From positions 1-44,067 of the forward strand of contig CAXBLA010000025.1 of the NCBI GenBank assembly GCA_963976625.1: a stretch of DNA of 44,067 nt. Reading direction: 5' to 3'. Made by a program: the position numbers and the translations under genes. The DNA comes from UBA1924 sp963976625. GTDB taxonomy: Bacteria > Planctomycetota > Phycisphaerae > Phycisphaerales > UBA1924. Of this stretch, positions 23,790 through 31,804 are shown piece by piece; the stretch's first letter is position 1; the number at the start of each line of letters is the position of its first letter. The notes under the pieces are model-generated. The model saw only the letters and a list, made by a program, of their open reading frames with translations, searched no databases and was not told the DNA's origin.

Positions 23790-24515
23790 TTACCCGTCGA
23801 GCTTGAGCTCGTCGACGGCTTTGCGGATGACATCGAAGTCGAATCCGCGCCGGGCGAGGCGGGCGGTGATGCGGCGCTTGCGGACTTCGGGCTCGTGGCG
23901 ATCGGAGATCGAGCGGGCGGCGGATTGGGCGAGCTTGCGGGCGTCGGCCATGGTGTCGCGTTCTTCGAGGGCTTCGTCGAGGACGAGGTCGATCAGGCTC
24001 GAGTCAATGCCCTTCTCGTAGAGCTTGCCGGACAGCAGGCGACGGCCGGCGGGCTTGCGGGCGAGCTGGGCGCGGACGATCATGCGCGCGTAGTTCTCGT
24101 CGTCGAGGACCTGGAGTTCGGTGAGGCGTTCGACGGTCCATGCGATGGCGTTGGGCTCGTAGCCGTACTCTTTGAGCTTGCGGGCGAGTTCCTTGGCGGA
24201 CTTGGCGCGCTTGGTGAGGATGCGGATGCCGGCGCGGTAGGCGTTGCCTTGGGCGAGCTCGTCGTTGAGGGCGTCGGCGAGGTCTTGGGTCCAGGGGGTG
24301 TCGATCTTGAGTTGATGGTCGGCTTTGGTGTCGAGGAGGATGCGGCCCAGACGCCTTCGGTTGACAAAGAGGGTGACGCGGGCGGGGTCGTCTTTGCAGG
24401 GGTGGAGCGAGGTGATGGTGGCGGAGCCGTCGAGGGGGAGGGGGTCGAGGGGCTTCTTGGGGTATCGATTGCCGTAGCCGCGTTTGGAGTAGGGTTTGCC
24501 GCTGCTGGTGCTCAT
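23790..24515 (-). CDS. recX: Regulatory protein RecX
   Basis: RecX binds RecA filaments and limits recombinase activity. The 241-residue protein has the three-helix repeat series typical of the family: RILTKRAKSAKELARKLKEY, LTELQVLDDENYARMIVRAQ and RRLLSGKLYEKGIDSSLID, then a final repeat with ARLARRGFDFDVIRKAVDEL. An N-terminal domain of about 90 residues precedes the repeats and carries a basic Pro/Lys-rich start. recA is not adjacent. The gene begins five bases after the stop of the TPR gene, so the two are cotranscribed. Confidence 0.88.
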   Translation of the reverse strand: MSTSSGKPYSKRGYGNRYPKKPLDPLPLDGSATITSLHPCKDDPARVTLFVNRRRLGRILLDTKADHQLKIDTPWTQDLADALNDELAQGNAYRAGIRILTKRAKSAKELARKLKEYGYEPNAIAWTVERLTELQVLDDENYARMIVRAQLARKPAGRRLLSGKLYEKGIDSSLIDLVLDEALEERDTMADARKLAQSAARSISDRHEPEVRKRRITARLARRGFDFDVIRKAVDELKLDG

Positions 24516-24520
24516 TGTGT

Positions 24521-24829
24521 TTACTCGAGTTCGTCCAAGAGTCCTGCGAGTTCTGACGCGGCGTGCATGTCGTTGGACTCGCGGGCCTTGGTGATGCCGA
24601 GCTTGACGCATTCGATGGCTTGGTCGGGGTGGCCGAGTTCGTTGAGGGACTGGGCCTTGAAGAAGTAGGCGTAGCAGTAGACCGGATCGAGGGCGAGGGT
24701 CTGGTCGTAGCATTCGATGGCTTTGGTGTGATCGCCCGCGTTGGCGTGTTCTTGCCCGAGCCCGTAGTGGACGAAGGGGTCGTTGGGGTCGAGGGCGAGG
24801 AGTTTTTCGAGCTGTTCGATGGTGGGCAT
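24521..24829 (-). CDS. Small TPR-repeat protein
   Basis: A 102-residue protein made of about two and a half tetratricopeptide repeats: PFVHYGLGQEHANAGDHTKA with IECYDQTLALDP, then CYAYFFKAQSLNELGHPDQA with IECVKLGI. It starts with MPTIEQLEKLLALDPN. TPRs serve as protein-binding scaffolds; the partner is unknown. The frame extends upstream to 25063, but ATG 24829 begins the repeat region. It lies five bases upstream of recX in the same operon. Confidence 0.82.
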   Translation of the reverse strand: MPTIEQLEKLLALDPNDPFVHYGLGQEHANAGDHTKAIECYDQTLALDPVYCYAYFFKAQSLNELGHPDQAIECVKLGITKARESNDMHAASELAGLLDELE

Positions 24830-24941
24830 AGGGGATGATACCAGTTTCGGGCGTTGGTGGGTGTGTTTGGATCTATGAAAAACGCCGCCGATGGCGACGA
24901 GTTGGTGTGGTATTGATTGGGTTCGGGTTTGCGATTCGGGT

Positions 24942-25802
24942 TCACTTCGAGTAGTCGAAGACGCCTCGCCCGGACTTGTTGCCCAGACGGCCGGCGACCA
25001 CGAGCTGCTTGAGTAGCGGGCAGGCGCGGTAGCGGTCGTTGTTGAGCCCCTCGGCGAGGACATCCATGATGTGCACGCAGGTGTCGAGCCCGATGAAGTC
25101 AGCGAGGCACAGCGGGCCCATGGGGTGGGCCATGCCGAGCTTCATGATCTGGTCAATGTCTTCGGGCTCGGCGACGCCTTCCATCCAGGCGTAGAAGGCC
25201 TCGTTGATCATGGGCATGAGGATGCGGTTGGAGACGAAGCCGGCGCGGTCGTTGGCGGGGACGGCGACCTTGCCCATGGCTTCTGAGAGGGCGATGGTGC
25301 GCTTGGTGGTTTCTTCGCTGGTGGCGAGCCCATTGATGACCTCGACGAGCTTCATGACCGGGACCGGGTTAAAGAAGTGCATCCCGATGAAGCGGTCGGC
25401 GGCGTCACCGACGCTGGTGGCCAGGTCGGTGATCGAGATCGACGAGGTGTTGGACGCGAGGATCTGGTTGTCGGTGAACTTGTCGGCGAGCCCGGAGAAG
25501 ATCTTCTTCTTGACGCCGGCGTCTTCGACCACGGCTTCGATGACGATGTCGGCGTCGTAGATCGCGTTGATGTGGTTGGCGTAGTTGAGCTTGGACTTGG
25601 CGGCGGCGACTTCGTCGTCGCTCATGCGGCCCTTCTCTACGCCACGGGCGAAGAGCTTGTCGTGGAAGCCTTCGCATTTGGTGAGTGCTGCGGCGTTGAG
25701 GTCGTAGATGACGGTTTCGAAGCCGTTGACTGCTGAGATTTGGGCGATGCCGCCGCCCATTTGTCCGCTGCCGATGACGGCGACTTTGTTGATTCCGTGC
25801 AT
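24942..25802 (-). CDS. 3-hydroxybutyryl-CoA dehydrogenase (3-hydroxyacyl-CoA dehydrogenase)
   Basis: An NAD-dependent oxidoreductase interconverting 3-hydroxyacyl-CoA and 3-oxoacyl-CoA. The 286-residue protein starts MHGINKVAVIGSGQMGGGIA with the Rossmann nucleotide loop. Family blocks follow: DADIVIEAVVED, LASNTSSISIT, GMHFFNPVPVMKLVEV, NDRAGFVSNRILMPMINEA and LGMAHPMGPLCLADFIGLD. The size fits the short, single-function type rather than multifunctional FadB. GAGGA lies about eight bases upstream of ATG 25802. It is divergent from the B12-MeaB fusion, across a gap that carries an inverted repeat. Confidence 0.93.
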   Translation of the reverse strand: MHGINKVAVIGSGQMGGGIAQISAVNGFETVIYDLNAAALTKCEGFHDKLFARGVEKGRMSDDEVAAAKSKLNYANHINAIYDADIVIEAVVEDAGVKKKIFSGLADKFTDNQILASNTSSISITDLATSVGDAADRFIGMHFFNPVPVMKLVEVINGLATSEETTKRTIALSEAMGKVAVPANDRAGFVSNRILMPMINEAFYAWMEGVAEPEDIDQIMKLGMAHPMGPLCLADFIGLDTCVHIMDVLAEGLNNDRYRACPLLKQLVVAGRLGNKSGRGVFDYSK

Positions 25803-25850
25803 GATCTGGTTCCTCGATGGTTTTGGGTCTGTGTGGTGTTCTTTGTGATT

Positions 25851-25874
25851 GTCTATGGGGTCAAAATGATAGAC
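25851..25874. repeat. Inverted repeat between divergent genes, possible operator
   Basis: GTCTAT and ATAGAC are separated by 12 bases, with arm centres 18 bases apart. It lies about 50 bases upstream of the dehydrogenase start and 124 upstream of the B12-MeaB gene. Spacing fits a dimeric regulator on one DNA face, but with only 6-bp arms it could be chance. Confidence 0.3.
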
Positions 25875-25997
25875 TGGAGTGGGGATATTGTCTCGGCACT
25901 GTCGGAGTGATTGGGGTGCAAAGCGGGCGAATGGCGCATAGAATCGGTACTCCGATGGCATTCTGGCGTCGGTTTACACAGACAAGGATTGATCTCT

Positions 25998-27158
25998 ATG
26001 GCTCATCAACTCGGCGAAGCGACCAGTGCATTTGAGAAGCAGGATCGGTGCGCCGATCTCGATCACCGCCCGCGGGTGCTGCTGGGGAAGATGGGGCTCG
26101 ATGGGCATGACCGGGGTGTGAAGGTGATCGCTCGGGCGCTGCGTGACTCGGGCGTGCATGTGATCTATTCGGGGCTGTGGCAGACGCCGGCGTCGCTGGC
26201 GATCTCGGCCAGGGACGAGGATGTGGATGTGATCGCGGCGTCGATGATGTCCAACTCGCACCTTGTTCTGGGCAAGCGGCTGATTGACTCGATGGGCGAT
26301 GTGGGGCGGAGCGATATCCCGGTGCTGATGGGGGGGATCTTGCCTCAGGACGATATCACCAAACTCATCGAGATGGGGGTCAAGGAATGCTTCCCAACAG
26401 GGACAGGATTGATCGACATCGTCAATGCGGTCCGAGGGGCGGTGCATGAGCAGTCGCAGGTTGTGGAGTCTGGCAATGCGAGCGCGCAGCTCTCGCGGGA
26501 TATCTCGCTGATGCATAACGAGAAGCCGATCAGAAGCGATGCCGTCCGGCGTCGCCCCAAGCGGGTGATCGGGCTGACGGGCTCGCCGGGGGCGGGCAAG
26601 AGCACGCTGGTGGCGCAGCTGGCGCGGGAGCACTTTGTGCGGGCGCAGCAGGATAGCTCACTTGGGCGGTGCGCGGTGCTGGCGTTTGATCCCAAGAGCC
26701 CGATTACGAGCGGTGCGCTTTTGGGTGATCGTTTGCGGGTGGACTTTAACAACATCGGCGAGCATGTTTACTACCACTCGCTGGCGATCCGGGGCGAGGA
26801 TTACCACGGACTCAACGACATCATTGATCTGATCGGCGGGGCGTGCGAGGGCGATGATCGCTACGACACGCTGCTTGTTGAGACGGTGGGCGCGGGGCAG
26901 AACGAGACGATGATCCGCGACTTTGTGGATACGACGGCCGTGGTGCTGACGCCGGGGATGGGCGACTCGGTGCAGATGGACAAGGCGGGGATTCTGGAGA
27001 TCGCGGATATCTTTGTGTGCAACAAGGCGGATCATCCGGGCGAGGATGAACTGGTGCGTGACCTGCGGGATATCGCGGGGCGGACGCCGATTATTGAAAC
27101 GGTGGCGACGCATGCCAAGGGCATCCCGGAGCTGTTTGACACGCTGATGAAGTCATGA
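25998..27158 (+). CDS. Fusion of B12-binding domain and MeaB/ArgK-type GTPase
   Basis: A 386-residue protein with two domains. Residues about 25-150 are a methylmalonyl-CoA-mutase-type B12-binding domain with KMGLDGHDRG (His37 as the cobalt ligand) and VLMGGILPQDD. Residues about 185-386 are a MeaB/ArgK G-protein: P-loop GSPGAGKS (195-202), VETVGAGQNE (294-303) and NKAD (342-345). The same two domains open IcmF, but IcmF continues into the acyl-CoA mutase domain, absent here. MeaB chaperones load and guard B12 on mutases. AAGGA lies nine bases before ATG 25998. It overlaps pncC by four bases and is divergent from the hydroxyacyl-CoA dehydrogenase, which fits acyl-CoA metabolism. Confidence 0.9.
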   Translation: MAHQLGEATSAFEKQDRCADLDHRPRVLLGKMGLDGHDRGVKVIARALRDSGVHVIYSGLWQTPASLAISARDEDVDVIAASMMSNSHLVLGKRLIDSMGDVGRSDIPVLMGGILPQDDITKLIEMGVKECFPTGTGLIDIVNAVRGAVHEQSQVVESGNASAQLSRDISLMHNEKPIRSDAVRRRPKRVIGLTGSPGAGKSTLVAQLAREHFVRAQQDSSLGRCAVLAFDPKSPITSGALLGDRLRVDFNNIGEHVYYHSLAIRGEDYHGLNDIIDLIGGACEGDDRYDTLLVETVGAGQNETMIRDFVDTTAVVLTPGMGDSVQMDKAGILEIADIFVCNKADHPGEDELVRDLRDIAGRTPIIETVATHAKGIPELFDTLMKS

Positions 27159-27682
27159 GTGCTGAGATAGATCAGCTCGTCGAAGCGCTTTCGAAGTTGT
27201 TGCGCGTCAAGGGGCAGACGCTGGCGACGGTGGAGAGCTGCACCGGGGGCTTGGTCGGGGCGGCGATGACGGGCCCGGCGGGGGCGTCGGATGTGTTTGT
27301 TGGTGGGTTGTTGACTTATTCGAACGAGGCCAAGGAAGCGCTGGCGGGTGTGCGGGCGGCGACGCTCAAAGCGCACGGGGCGGTGAGTGGGCTAGTGGCG
27401 ATCGAGATGGCCAGCGGCGGGCGTGCACGGCTCGGGGCGGATATCGCGGTGTCGATTACGGGGATCGCTGGGCCGGGCGGTGGAAGCGATGAGAAGCCGG
27501 TGGGGACGGTGTGGGTGTGTGTTGATCGTGAGCGTGGGCAGGATTGTCGGCGATTTGTGTTTCCGGGTGATCGTGAGGCGGTTCGGGCGTGGTCGGTGGT
27601 GTCGGCGCTCGGGATGGTGATCCAGGTGCTCACGGGGCAATCCGAGGCGTTGTCGCATGAGTTCCAGCGATTCGGGGGATAG
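27155..27682 (+). CDS. pncC: CinA C-terminal-domain protein, NMN amidohydrolase type
   Basis: This family hydrolyses nicotinamide mononucleotide to nicotinate mononucleotide in NAD salvage. The 175-residue protein is the C-terminal domain of CinA alone. Key blocks are TVESCTGGLVGAAMTGPAGAS with the catalytic ESCTGG, GGLLTYSNEAK, VSITGIAGPGGGSDEKPVGTV and a Lys/Arg-rich end segment. It starts at ATG 27155, inside the stop of the B12-MeaB gene (ATGA), so the two are coupled. The pairing with a B12 chaperone has no obvious functional link. Confidence 0.9.
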   Translation: MSAEIDQLVEALSKLLRVKGQTLATVESCTGGLVGAAMTGPAGASDVFVGGLLTYSNEAKEALAGVRAATLKAHGAVSGLVAIEMASGGRARLGADIAVSITGIAGPGGGSDEKPVGTVWVCVDRERGQDCRRFVFPGDREAVRAWSVVSALGMVIQVLTGQSEALSHEFQRFGG

Positions 27683-27690
27683 ACTTGAGT

Positions 27691-27849
27691 ATGAAATGCA
27701 CGGTCAATGGCGAACTGCGAGAGCTCCCGGATCAGACGACGGTCGAGGGGCTTGTTGAGCTGCTCGGGCTGGGTGGCGCGGTGTGCGCGGCCGAGGTGGA
27801 TCAAAAAATCGTCCCCAGGCGGGAACGATCGGCTAAGGCCGACCGATTT
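27691..27849 (+). pseudogene. ThiS-like sulfur carrier, C-terminus lost
   Basis: From ATG 27691 the frame reads MKCTVNGELRELPDQTTVEG, then LVELLGLGGAVCAAEVDQKIV and PRRERS, a good match to the first 45 or so residues of ThiS. Normal ThiS continues with a GDxxEIV strand and ends in GG, the site of thiocarboxylation. Here neither appears in any of the three forward frames; the open frame instead runs antisense into the convergent PpiD-like gene to 28329. The gene lies eight bases after the pncC stop. No other thiamine gene is near. It could also be a decayed MoaD-like carrier. Confidence 0.6.
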
Positions 27850-27859
27850 TCGATACAGC

Positions 27860-29947
27860 TTAGCCTTCGTCTGAAGCGGCATCCGTTTCAGCAGGCTCTG
27901 ATTCTGCTCGGGCTGCTGCACGCTCGGCTTCTTGGGCTTCGAGTTCTTTGCGTTCGTCCTCGTCCATGTTCATGCGTTCGAGCCCGTAGCGTTGGGCCAG
28001 TGAATCGAATGCGAACGGATCTTCGAGCCCCTCGGCGGCGGCGGCGCCTTCTTGGCTCAGCGTGCCCATCGCGAGTCCCTGGACCATCGAGGGGAACTCT
28101 TCGATGGAGACCGGACGGGGGGCGACGACGAGTGCGAGGGCCAATGAGCGTGTTGAGGGGAGTGGGACGACCACCGAGAGGGGGTTCTCGGCGACTTGTT
28201 CAGGGGTGGCGAGTGGGTCGAGGGCGCTGGCGGCTTCGAGGACCTGGTCGCGGAAGTCTTGGCTCTGACGCAGGCGTGGGTCGACGAATGAGGCGAGATT
28301 GCCCTGGTCGATCGTGTACTTGCGGATGAGCAGGTTGCGGAGGACCCCGGGGCGGTTGACCGCGTTGGGGTCTGGGTTGAAGGCGGTAGCGAGGTCGATG
28401 GCGCTGCGGAGCGAAGCGTTGGTGGAGATAGCGAGCTTGAACTCTTCGGACTTGTCGCTCAGGAGCTTGAAAGCCTCAATGGATTTGTAATCAGCGATGA
28501 CATCTTCGCGTGAGATATCGTCGATGGAATCTGCGGGGCCCTGCTGACGCACGGCGAGGATGACGGCGAAGTAGCGGTTGCCGGCTTGATCGATTGCTGG
28601 GGGATCGGACATGGGGAGCCCGACCTGGACATCGAGCCCGATCTCGCTGGTGTCTTCGAGCTCGAAGAACTGGGGGAGGGTGCTGGCGGGGAGCTGGCGT
28701 GAGCCGATGCGGTAGCTGGCTTGGCCGAATCCGGGCAGGGCGAGGATGTCGCGGGCGGTGAGCCAGCGGTCGCCGATGACGGTGATGGCGGGCGTGGGCA
28801 GGGAGACTTCGTATTGGTCGTTGATCCGCTCGACGATGAGTTCTGCGAGGTCTTCGAGGCGTGGTCGGTTGGTGTCCCAGTCGTCGGGGAGTGTGACGGA
28901 GCCGTTGATCTTTGGTTGTCCCTTGATCGCGGCGCTGATCTGTGCGCGGATGGAGCGGTCGGCATCGTCCATCATATTGGCGGCGATGTCTTCGCGGAGT
29001 TGGCGTTCGAGGGCGATTTTTTCGAGCCCGAAGTCGCCCGGGTATTTGACGCGGTCTTTCTGGTAGATCTTCATGAGCTCGACGCGGCTGATGTTGACGG
29101 CGCTGGCGAAGGCTTCTTTGTCGAGGGTGAGGTAGCCGAGCTGGATACGGGTGGGCTGGATGTAGCCGACCTGGAACTCGTTGTCTGCGGGGCTCTGGTT
29201 CTGGTAGGTCTCGAAGAATGATTGGAGCTGTTGTTCGGTCGGCTCGGGCACGGCGGCGGTGGCGAGGCTCGAGTCGAGCACCACGGCGTTGACGGCGATG
29301 GCGTCGGCGAGGGTGTGGGCGGCCTGGATCATGCTCGGGTTGCTGTAGGTGGGGACGGTGCTCAGCGAGCGGAGCAGGCGTTGGATGCCTCGGGCTTGGG
29401 CGAGGATGGTGTAGACGCGTTCGGTGCTGCCGGCGAGCCCGGAGGCGCCCAGTGCGTTGCTCTGGATGATCGAGAGGGCTCGGTCGTTGACTTCTTGCAG
29501 GCGGGCGAGCTCTTGCTCTTGGGTGCGGATCAGGCCCTGTTGGACTTCCGATCGGACCTGTGATCTGGCTTCGAGGAGTGCGAGGTCGGAGATCCAAGAT
29601 GCGCCGTCTTGGACGCCGCCGATGAGCCCGGCTTCGTCTGCTTGCTTGACGAGGAGCATCCAGTGGAGCTCGCGGTTGGCGTCGATGGTTTCCAAGAGCC
29701 CGATCCCGCCCATGGCTCTGGATGCCAGTGCGCGGGGGTAGACGCGATCGAGCACGGAGAGGGCATTGGATGCTTCTCGGCGCTGGGCGCGGTTGTAGGT
29801 GGTGCCGTCGTCGAGGCGGGCGACCTTGGCCTTGTCGGGTGATGGCGCGAGCTTGGTGAGGACTGGCTGGAGGAGGAAGACCACCATGAGCAGCGAGCCG
29901 CCCACGACGAGGATGATGAGTTGGTATTTTCTGATGAACCTGAGCAT
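27860..29947 (-). CDS. Membrane-anchored PpiD/SurA-like periplasmic protein
   Basis: A 695-residue protein with one N-terminal membrane span (about residues 9-31, after MLRFIRKYQ) and a long periplasmic region of mostly helical sequence, ending in an Ala/Glu-rich acidic tail. The layout (N-terminal anchor, helical SurA-N-like part with QLQSFFETYQNQ and VELMKIYQKDRVKYPG) resembles PpiD-type folding factors. I cannot find a clear parvulin rotamase domain, so catalytic isomerase activity is doubtful. The last codons meet the decayed thiS end. It follows rpsD on the same strand, separated by a terminator, so it probably has its own promoter. Confidence 0.68.
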   Translation of the reverse strand: MLRFIRKYQLIILVVGGSLLMVVFLLQPVLTKLAPSPDKAKVARLDDGTTYNRAQRREASNALSVLDRVYPRALASRAMGGIGLLETIDANRELHWMLLVKQADEAGLIGGVQDGASWISDLALLEARSQVRSEVQQGLIRTQEQELARLQEVNDRALSIIQSNALGASGLAGSTERVYTILAQARGIQRLLRSLSTVPTYSNPSMIQAAHTLADAIAVNAVVLDSSLATAAVPEPTEQQLQSFFETYQNQSPADNEFQVGYIQPTRIQLGYLTLDKEAFASAVNISRVELMKIYQKDRVKYPGDFGLEKIALERQLREDIAANMMDDADRSIRAQISAAIKGQPKINGSVTLPDDWDTNRPRLEDLAELIVERINDQYEVSLPTPAITVIGDRWLTARDILALPGFGQASYRIGSRQLPASTLPQFFELEDTSEIGLDVQVGLPMSDPPAIDQAGNRYFAVILAVRQQGPADSIDDISREDVIADYKSIEAFKLLSDKSEEFKLAISTNASLRSAIDLATAFNPDPNAVNRPGVLRNLLIRKYTIDQGNLASFVDPRLRQSQDFRDQVLEAASALDPLATPEQVAENPLSVVVPLPSTRSLALALVVAPRPVSIEEFPSMVQGLAMGTLSQEGAAAAEGLEDPFAFDSLAQRYGLERMNMDEDERKELEAQEAERAAARAESEPAETDAASDEG

Positions 29948-30020
29948 GTGGGCTCCGACCTTGTCTGGTGGTGATCTTGCGGGGCAAGGAATCTGCTGCG
30001 TGATGACTGCGGCGTTCTAT

Positions 30021-30057
30021 AAAAAAACGAATCCACAGGAGTTTTCCCGAGGATTCG
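30021..30057 (-). terminator. Terminator of rpsD
   Basis: CGAATCC and GGATTCG form a stem with a smaller GGA/TCC pairing inside; on the minus strand it is followed by seven T. It ends before the PpiD-like gene begins. Confidence 0.82.
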
Positions 30058-30072
30058 CTTGGCTCATCCTCG

Positions 30073-30110
30073 GCGTCCTGGATCTGACCGTTTGGGAGGA
30101 TCCAGGACGC
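30073..30110 (-). other. Long perfect hairpin in the rpsD 3' region
   Basis: GCGTCCTGGATC and GATCCAGGACGC form a perfect 12-bp stem with a 14-base loop, starting 19 bases after the rpsD stop. There is no T run after it on either strand, so it is not a simple intrinsic terminator. Confidence 0.6.
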
Positions 30111-30128
30111 GAGGTTAGTGTATTCGGC

Positions 30129-30728
30129 TTAGCGGTAGAATTCGATGATGAGGTTGGTGTTCACATCGAATGGGATCTGATCCGAGGTTGGCAGCGACGA
30201 GATGGTCGAGTTGAGCTCGGATGGATTGAATGAGATCCAGCCCGGGACTTCGTGGCCGCCGAGGGATTCCATGTTCTCGCGAGCGAGCTTCTGGATGCCG
30301 TCCTTGAGGGAGATGACATCGCCGACCTTGACGCGGTATGAAGGGATATCGACCTTCTTGCCGTTGACGAGGATGTGGCCGTGGTTGACCATCTGGCGTG
30401 AAGCCCAGATGGTGCGGACGACGCCCATGCGGCGGACGACATTATCAAGGCGGAGCTCGAGGAGTTGCATGAGGATGTCGCCCGAGTTGCCTGGGCGGCG
30501 CTTGGCTTCGTCGACGGTGCGGCGGAACTGTTTTTCGAGGATGTTGTAGTGGTAGCGGAGCTTCTGTTTCTCTTGGAGGCGGATGCCGTAGTCACGCAGG
30601 CGACGACCGCGGTGGCCGTGCATACCCGGTGCGTTGAGCATGCGCTTGGAGGTGTGCTTTGGGGTGTCCGAGATGGGGACACCGACGCGGCGTGAGAGGC
30701 GGACCTTGGGTCCGGTGTATGTGGCCAT
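30129..30728 (-). CDS. rpsD: 30S ribosomal protein S4
   Basis: A primary 16S rRNA-binding protein that nucleates small-subunit assembly; in several bacteria it also represses its own operon. The 199-residue sequence starts MATYTGPKVRLSRRVG and includes YGIRLQEKQKLRYHYNILEKQ. The S4 RNA-binding domain follows: LELRLDNVVRRMGV, SRQMVNHGHILVNGKKVDIP and SYRVKVGD. The N-terminal zinc-site cysteines found in some S4 proteins are absent. AAGGAAAC lies just upstream of ATG 30728. It stands alone rather than in the alpha operon with rpsM, rpsK and rpoA. Confidence 0.97.
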   Translation of the reverse strand: MATYTGPKVRLSRRVGVPISDTPKHTSKRMLNAPGMHGHRGRRLRDYGIRLQEKQKLRYHYNILEKQFRRTVDEAKRRPGNSGDILMQLLELRLDNVVRRMGVVRTIWASRQMVNHGHILVNGKKVDIPSYRVKVGDVISLKDGIQKLARENMESLGGHEVPGWISFNPSELNSTISSLPTSDQIPFDVNTNLIIEFYR

Positions 30729-31121
30729 AATGGCGTTTCCTTTTCTTCCGTCCGCAGGGCAGTTTTTAAGGTTGCCTGCGGTGCTCTCGGGATCGAGAGC
30801 GACCATGTCGAGGGGCCCAGGCTTGGGTTCGACGCGTTTGGCCCGGGCACAGTGCCAGGGGAGAGGTGATTGAAGCCCATCGGGGGCGGTTGGTCAAGGT
30901 CTTTTCGGATTCTCAGGGGTAGTTTCTCTGAGATAGACTGCCTCCAAGAGCGTGTCATGGACGAATAACACTGACACAATGGGCTGTTTTTGAGGCTCAT
31001 CAGGCAAGGGTTCTCCGTTTTTGAAGGCGAGGGCGTCAGATTTCTTGTTGATCTTCTGAAGTTGGGGTATTCCTTAATTGACCAAATACAACTGAAGAAT
31101 AGATATGAAAGGAGGCAGGTT
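30729..31121. other. Gap between rpsD and a small membrane-protein gene
   Basis: About 390 bases between divergent genes. On the minus side, GCTCTCG/CGAGAGC (30783-30800, GGAT loop) forms a hairpin 55-72 bases upstream of the rpsD start and could belong to its leader. TCTCAG/CTGAGA near 30911-30933 is a weak inverted repeat. AAAGGAGG at 31108-31115 is the ribosome site of the next gene. No other gene is evident. Confidence 0.45.
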
Positions 31122-31613
31122 GTGTACATAAACAGAATCCGTACTATGAAAGAGAAGCCGAGTCTCCTCGATAAAATTCGTCCGTGTCTTGATCGGGTCC
31201 TGATGCTTGCAGTGATCGGCCTGCTGCTCGGCGAGGTCTACATGTCGAGGGGCGCGACTGGCGTGCGTGCTCAGAGTGGCATTGGGCTACCAGAGCAGGC
31301 GAATGCAGCAGGTAATCTGCTGATTGCTGGGCGTAGCTCGGGCACAGACTTCGGTACCGACGACGGCTTGGGCGTGATGCGGGTGGACCGAACGGCATTT
31401 GCTCGCCAGCTTGCGATCTCGATCTTGGTGGATCATGAGCATGAAATCACCGATCAACGAGTGAGTTTTCTTCGGGATCAGTCTCGTTCGGGGACCGCGA
31501 TAAATCAGTTTGCGGATTCATTTGGGCAGGCGATCGAACGTGGCTTGTTGAAGTTTGAGCTGCCGGAAGAGAATCGTGTTGTCCGGACTGAACGCCCAGC
31601 CTCAATCAAGTGA
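31122..31613 (+). CDS. Small single-span membrane protein, unknown
   Basis: A 163-residue protein. The start is GTG 31122, chosen because a full AAAGGAGG ribosome site lies six bases upstream; an ATG at 31146 is a weaker alternative. A single hydrophobic segment (VLMLAVIGLLLGEVYM, about residues 27-42) follows a basic stretch. The remainder is soluble, with ARQLAISILVDHEHEITDQR and a helical C-terminus. It has no recognised family. It is flanked by rpsD on the divergent side and a terminator 70 bases after its stop. Confidence 0.6.
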   Translation: MYINRIRTMKEKPSLLDKIRPCLDRVLMLAVIGLLLGEVYMSRGATGVRAQSGIGLPEQANAAGNLLIAGRSSGTDFGTDDGLGVMRVDRTAFARQLAISILVDHEHEITDQRVSFLRDQSRSGTAINQFADSFGQAIERGLLKFELPEENRVVRTERPASIK

Positions 31614-31682
31614 TTCGACCGAGTGAGTCGGCATTGGTGTCTTAGTCCTTTGTTAGATTTTCTTCGAGTCATTTTCTCTAAG

Positions 31683-31710
31683 CCCTGTCTCCCTGGAGTC
31701 AGGGTTTTTT
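31683..31710 (+). terminator. Intrinsic terminator
   Basis: CCCTG-T-CTCC and GGAG-T-CAGGG form a 9-bp stem with one T-T mismatch, followed by TTTTTT. Confidence 0.85.
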
Positions 31711-31804
31711 CTTCGTGAGGGACGATTAATGGTCTTGATTTTCCAGATCTGGTTCTGAGTGGGGGAATCTTCCGATATCAGCTAATGAATCAATAGGAGG
31801 TTCC

